Origin: Osmia lignaria lignaria | Lineage: Eukaryota; Arthropoda; Insecta; Hymenoptera; Megachilidae | Assembly (NCBI RefSeq): GCF_051020975.1 | Contig: NC_135045.1 | Location: 3,226,501 to 3,290,500, forward strand | DNA: 64,000 nucleotides | Reading direction: 5' to 3' | In this document: in pieces, positions 59,805 to 64,000 of the stretch | Layout: each line of letters starts with the position of its first letter | Position numbering within the stretch: the first letter of the stretch is position 1 | Program-made: the position numbers and the translations under genes | Notes under the pieces: model-generated | What the model was told of the DNA's origin: nothing | The model's database searches: none | The model's input: the letters and a program-made list of their open reading frames with translations, nothing else

Positions 59805-62214
59805 AAGGGTAATATTGTGAAAATATTTAATTCGCTCGATAAAGATCGGCTAAGTCGAGACATTGAAATCAGGATGGAAAAAACGATCTCGTTTGCTGAA
59901 AACTCAAGGCAAACTTTTTGTGTCCATCCAAGAGAATGGCGAAGAACGATTATCCATAAGAGTGCGTTCTACTAACTCTGAGACCACCTTGACACGGTTG
60001 TTCACATTTCAACCGAATGGTTCCACTGCTCTCCCGGTATCGTTATAAATAATTGCAATTAAAGGGAAATGTCACATCCTGTGATGTTAGCAATGTAGTC
60101 GCCGTACATTCCTCGATATTAATTTAAATGTCACGAAATGAGATATGTGAAATGAAGAATATTGTGCATGGGAGCGAGTACAGGTGGTTACCGTTTCATG
60201 CATTAAACTAGAAACTGCTTTCACGTATAGGTACATAGTTGATAAATTTTCGAAATAATTTCTGCACTTTATGAAACAGGGAGCTACCAGCTCATTAGGA
60301 TGTTCTGGGCAACAGTAATTTCTGTAATTAATTAGAATATTGGTATTTGCTTTCTGATAGATAAATTAATTCTTAAGAGATTATTTTTGCTTGTAAATCA
60401 TTGATTCGTAATTTTTATAGCTGTTGCGTATATCGAAGGTAATTTTTCACAGCTGCTATGCCGAGGTAATTAAAGAAAGTTGAAATGTATTATGGAAATT
60501 TCGCATTTTATGATCTTGGGAGAGTAAGCGTAGAGGCAGGCGCCATCTACTATTGGGTGCTTAGACTTGGGAGATCCTACTGTATCTTAGAAATTTTCGA
60601 ATTTTAAAATTAAAAAATGATGAAGGGGGCAAAAGGCTGCTTTATCCGAGAACTTTCAATAAAACTAATTATCGTCTTTAATTTTGAAAAAAGAAGAAGA
60701 AAAGTGAAATGAATCTAAAATTCCAGCAATCGTTTCACATCCGCTTTCATATGTCGTTCAGATATATCACCTTTGGGTCATTGAGGAATGAAATTCAGTA
60801 GTCTCGATCGATCATCCGATCCCTCGCATTATATGAAACGAGAAGACGTTTCGCCTTGAATTTCAAATAAGGAAGGACAACTGGCCTTAATTTCTTTTGC
60901 TAGAAAGGGTGCTGGTAAAACGAAACGTTCCTCCTGCAGCCACGAACACGATGATTTACCTTGGTAAAATTAACACCGACTCACGATTGCATCGTGGTGG
61001 AACATCAAACGCAAGTGTCCGAAGTCGGACAACCGTACGTTTGACGTGCACGCGTAAATCGATGTTATCAACGTAGACGCTGATTAATTGGCGTTAAGAC
61101 CCTCTTCCGGTTTCGATTGATCTTGATTGCTCGCGATTTCGTTTTTTCATTGCATTATTGACGATCAGTCTCGGGAAGAAAGCACCTTATCTGCTGAACA
61201 TTCGATTTCTCTTTTCATTTGTTACACCTTTAGGGCAATTCGAATTTTTAAACGGAAGACAAAGGTTCGATAGTTCCAATATGGTATGGCCCGACTAGTC
61301 GGGTCGGTTCGGAAAACATCGGGCGACCTCGGGCGGGCAGTCGGGTTAGCTCGATTATTTCGGGTTCGGTCGGATACAGTCGGGCAGATTCGGACGAGCT
61401 CCCATGTTGTCTCCGCGACACACTCTCGAATAAGCATGCGCAAAAAAACATCATTTCTATATCTTTATCGTCATTCAATGACACTCGCCGCGAATTCCAC
61501 AGATAAGTGAACAATCATTTTAATTATTAACCTGGTAAAACGGTGATAGTAACACGGTATTCCTCGTTAAAGAAAATGAATTAAATTACACTCCACAAGA
61601 GGACAAGTTATTAAACTTTCACGAGTTCAATGCTCAAAGAGGCAAATTTGAAGCGCGACAATTTAAATAAAAGGAAACCGTTTCTTTGCAAAAATGTTGT
61701 CTTGCACTTGTTTAGCTTTGCAATCGACGTAGTCTAATGTCATCGCGACGAAAAAACCGATTCACGCCGGTCTCTGTTAAATGTCATCCTTGACATCTTT
61801 GGACAAAATAGATATGTTCCAACAGGCTGCAGTATTGAGAAAAAAGCACCTGCACATTCTTCGGCCGGGAACCGGTCGCGCTGAGTCTTCTCCAGTTGTT
61901 GCGAAATGCGAAGGAGTGCAGTTGCTTTAACTGAACCTTTATCTTGATACAGAATACTTATAAGATCGAACGATCTCCATCGAGTTGCCAATTTGTCGAT
62001 GCAACGACTCCGGTAGGATTGTATATTTCAATTAAGACCCCATCTATTCCAAGAGAAAATAAATAAGACCTAAAAGAGCTAACTGTACTAATAAGGAACA
62101 GCAACTTGTTCAGACCAAACTTAAATTTAAATTGTTATAATTAAAATTTAGAGCAACATTTAGATATTTTTCGAATAAAATAATTATTAAAGGAAATGGA
62201 TAATGAATAACTAC
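59805..62214. other. Non-coding stretch, about 2.4 kb
   Basis: Mixed composition. A CGGG-rich block at 61286-61410 begins with the palindrome CCCGACTAGTCGGG (61290-61303). Overlapping ORFs there are a by-product of the repeated motif. No gene recognised. Confidence 0.35.
61286..61410. repeat. CGGG-rich degenerate repeat block
   Basis: Recurrent TCGGG(T/C) words (CCCGACTAGTCGGGTCGG, TCGGGCGACCTCGGGCGGG, TTTCGGGTTCGGTCGG) resemble the interior of the hAT-like MITE at 44336-44541 read on the other strand. No terminal repeats were found, so it may be a decayed relative or an independent simple repeat. Confidence 0.45.
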
Positions 62215-64000
62215 AAGTTTTTTAAATATTTTTATTTACTTGTTCAAGTATAGATAACAAATGTACAAAGAAAATAGAACAACAGTTGACAATTCAGTAT
62301 AACTAAGTCCAAATAAATTCAAATCTGTATGATAAATACTATAGACAGAGATGTGAACATTTATATCCCAGGCACATTAGTGTATTTCTTCTAATTTGGA
62401 CATGTGCCCCTTCTTTTTTTCTTTTTTTTTTTTCTTTTTCTTTTACTAAATACATTCTACATAGTGATAAATTGGCTAATATAGACAAAGATTTTAGAAT
62501 CCTCTGAACAATGAACTGTTGATTCAGTTACTTTGTCACTTGGATCTCACCGATTTCTTTATTCCAAATGAAATAAATAAGAAAAGAGGGGAAAAAAAAA
62601 ATATTTATACAAATACATCAGTGTATGGTTCGCGAGTAATACTAGAGTTTACAATGTAAAATTCACTATTCTTCTACTGGCTGGATCTACCAAGTCTTTT
62701 TTTCGTTTTTGTTAATTTGATAGAACATCACGCGTGAAGAAGTCGCAACAGTGAGCAAATGTACACGCACGTGATACAAGTTCCGGTGGAAACTTATTCG
62801 ATATTCGGAATAAATTAATCTATTAATCTAAAAGAGTAGCAAAATCTCATTTATTTTTAAAGGAACACGTGTTTCGTTACTGGGATACAGATTTTTTTTT
62901 TCTTTCTTTCTTTTAATTAAATTTAGAAAATCTTATTCTGAAGCTACTTAAATTTACAGATCACATAGAACTACTCAATTTCTTCTATCTTATCATATCA
63001 AACACTTTCAATTTTTAACAATAAAATTGCCGGAACTTGTATATAAAGCTAATACGCATATCACCATACAGATACGTATTCATATATGTGTATACGTCTG
63101 ACGTTACAAAATTCAAAGTAATCGTTCACTATTATAAATAGACGTTATCGTTTACAGTATTCACGGTTATGAGCAGTAAGAAGCCCGAAATGATCGCTTA
63201 CAATGTAAAAGAAACTATCTCTTCTTTTTGGCTCGTTTCATAACATAATAGAAACAGATTGATATACACCTTGTTCATTATCCTTCCGTTCAACTTTTTA
63301 CATCTAGACAAGTTCGTTATTAATCGTGATGGCTTCGGCTTAAAAGTTAAGTAATGCTGCAGGAAGACTGAATAAAAGAAACAGTGAACTCTTGCGACTA
63401 TATCGGTGGGTCTAAGTGTACAATGCCTAACACGAGTTTCTTTAATAAAAAATTTAAAAAAAAAAAAAATAAGGACGCTTGAACAATGATACATCGATTA
63501 TTTCTTTTTGTCTCTTCGCATTATCTACGTTCAATTAAATTTTATTACACACTTCGCTTAAAATAGAATATATATGTATATATTGAAATCCGTTATCCTG
63601 CAGTAACAACTTATCCCCTAATATGTATCAGCTTTGTTTGAAAGTGCACCTTGCAATTATAACTTGGCATCATTATGTATATAGGTATATATATATATAT
63701 ATAATTATGCAGAAAGAATTGCGCTATGTATACACAACAATATATTACATTAGATTACAACGATAATTGAAACTCGTATTCCGCCGTGATAAAAACTTAA
63801 TCGTAGGATTCGCGCGAAATTATGTTTAACGATGAGCAAAAATGCCACGGCTGGTATCAACTATACAAACGTTAAATCCCGAGATATTAAAAAAGGAGAG
63901 AGAGAGAGAAAATAACGAAAAGAAATTCTTAAGAATGTAAGCGTAATCGCGTGAGCAGTTTGTAGAAAGACAATCCTTTTTTTTCGGAGATAGTAAACTC
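62215..64000 (-). other. Possible long 3' UTR of a minus-strand gene beyond the window
   Basis: A change to uniform AT-rich sequence with T-runs and ATATAT and GAGAGA microsatellites, no ORF of note, and a minus-strand AATAAA (TTTATT on plus) at about 62230-62235. This resembles a long insect 3' UTR. No coding exon is inside the window, so this is a weak inference. Confidence 0.25.

Overview
The window is insect nuclear DNA, most likely hymenopteran (bee-like). It is AT-rich, with short spliced genes, GT-AG introns and arthropod-specific families: an RYamide-type neuropeptide receptor, aveugle and an R&R cuticle domain. The hymenopteran placement is inferred from base composition and gene architecture; I could not test it against a database. 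Six protein-coding genes can be modelled exon by exon with consistent phases. All lie in the first 31.3 kb.

Layout. PCNP (+, 458-1582) and RpS26 (-, 2076-2951) converge. RpS26 and the SAM-domain gene aveugle (+, 3866-4362) are divergent and appear to share a short bidirectional promoter near 3.0 kb. The RYamide receptor gene (-, 5975-9785, perhaps with a 5' exon near 14.4 kb) has nine coding exons and a one-base disruption in the TM7 exon. A secreted Gly/Tyr-rich structural protein (+, 18134-21971) converges on a very large matrix or cuticle-type gene (-, 23265-31291).

The standout locus is that last gene. Its 14-exon model gives a secreted protein of about 2237 residues: signal peptide, R&R-like chitin-binding region, His/Asp-rich segment, about 1550 residues of Gly-X-Pro triplets, a Gly/Pro/Val-rich linker and a Cys-containing C-terminal region I do not recognise. 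Nine consecutive modular exons are all phase 1-1. Most are separated by near-identical introns of exactly 84 bp, which is the footprint of serial exon-plus-intron duplication.

From 31.3 to 62.2 kb I find no confident gene, only a weak two-exon candidate near 34 kb. This stretch holds four short non-autonomous DNA transposons with readable target-site duplications: two copies of one family with 7-bp duplications and two hAT-like elements with 8-bp duplications. It also holds four tandem-repeat arrays (159-bp and 173-bp units, a TTTCAAGG/CCAAATCT array and an ATTCTAAA array) and scattered CpG-richer islands. The last 1.8 kb looks like the 3' UTR of a minus-strand gene beyond the window, at low confidence.
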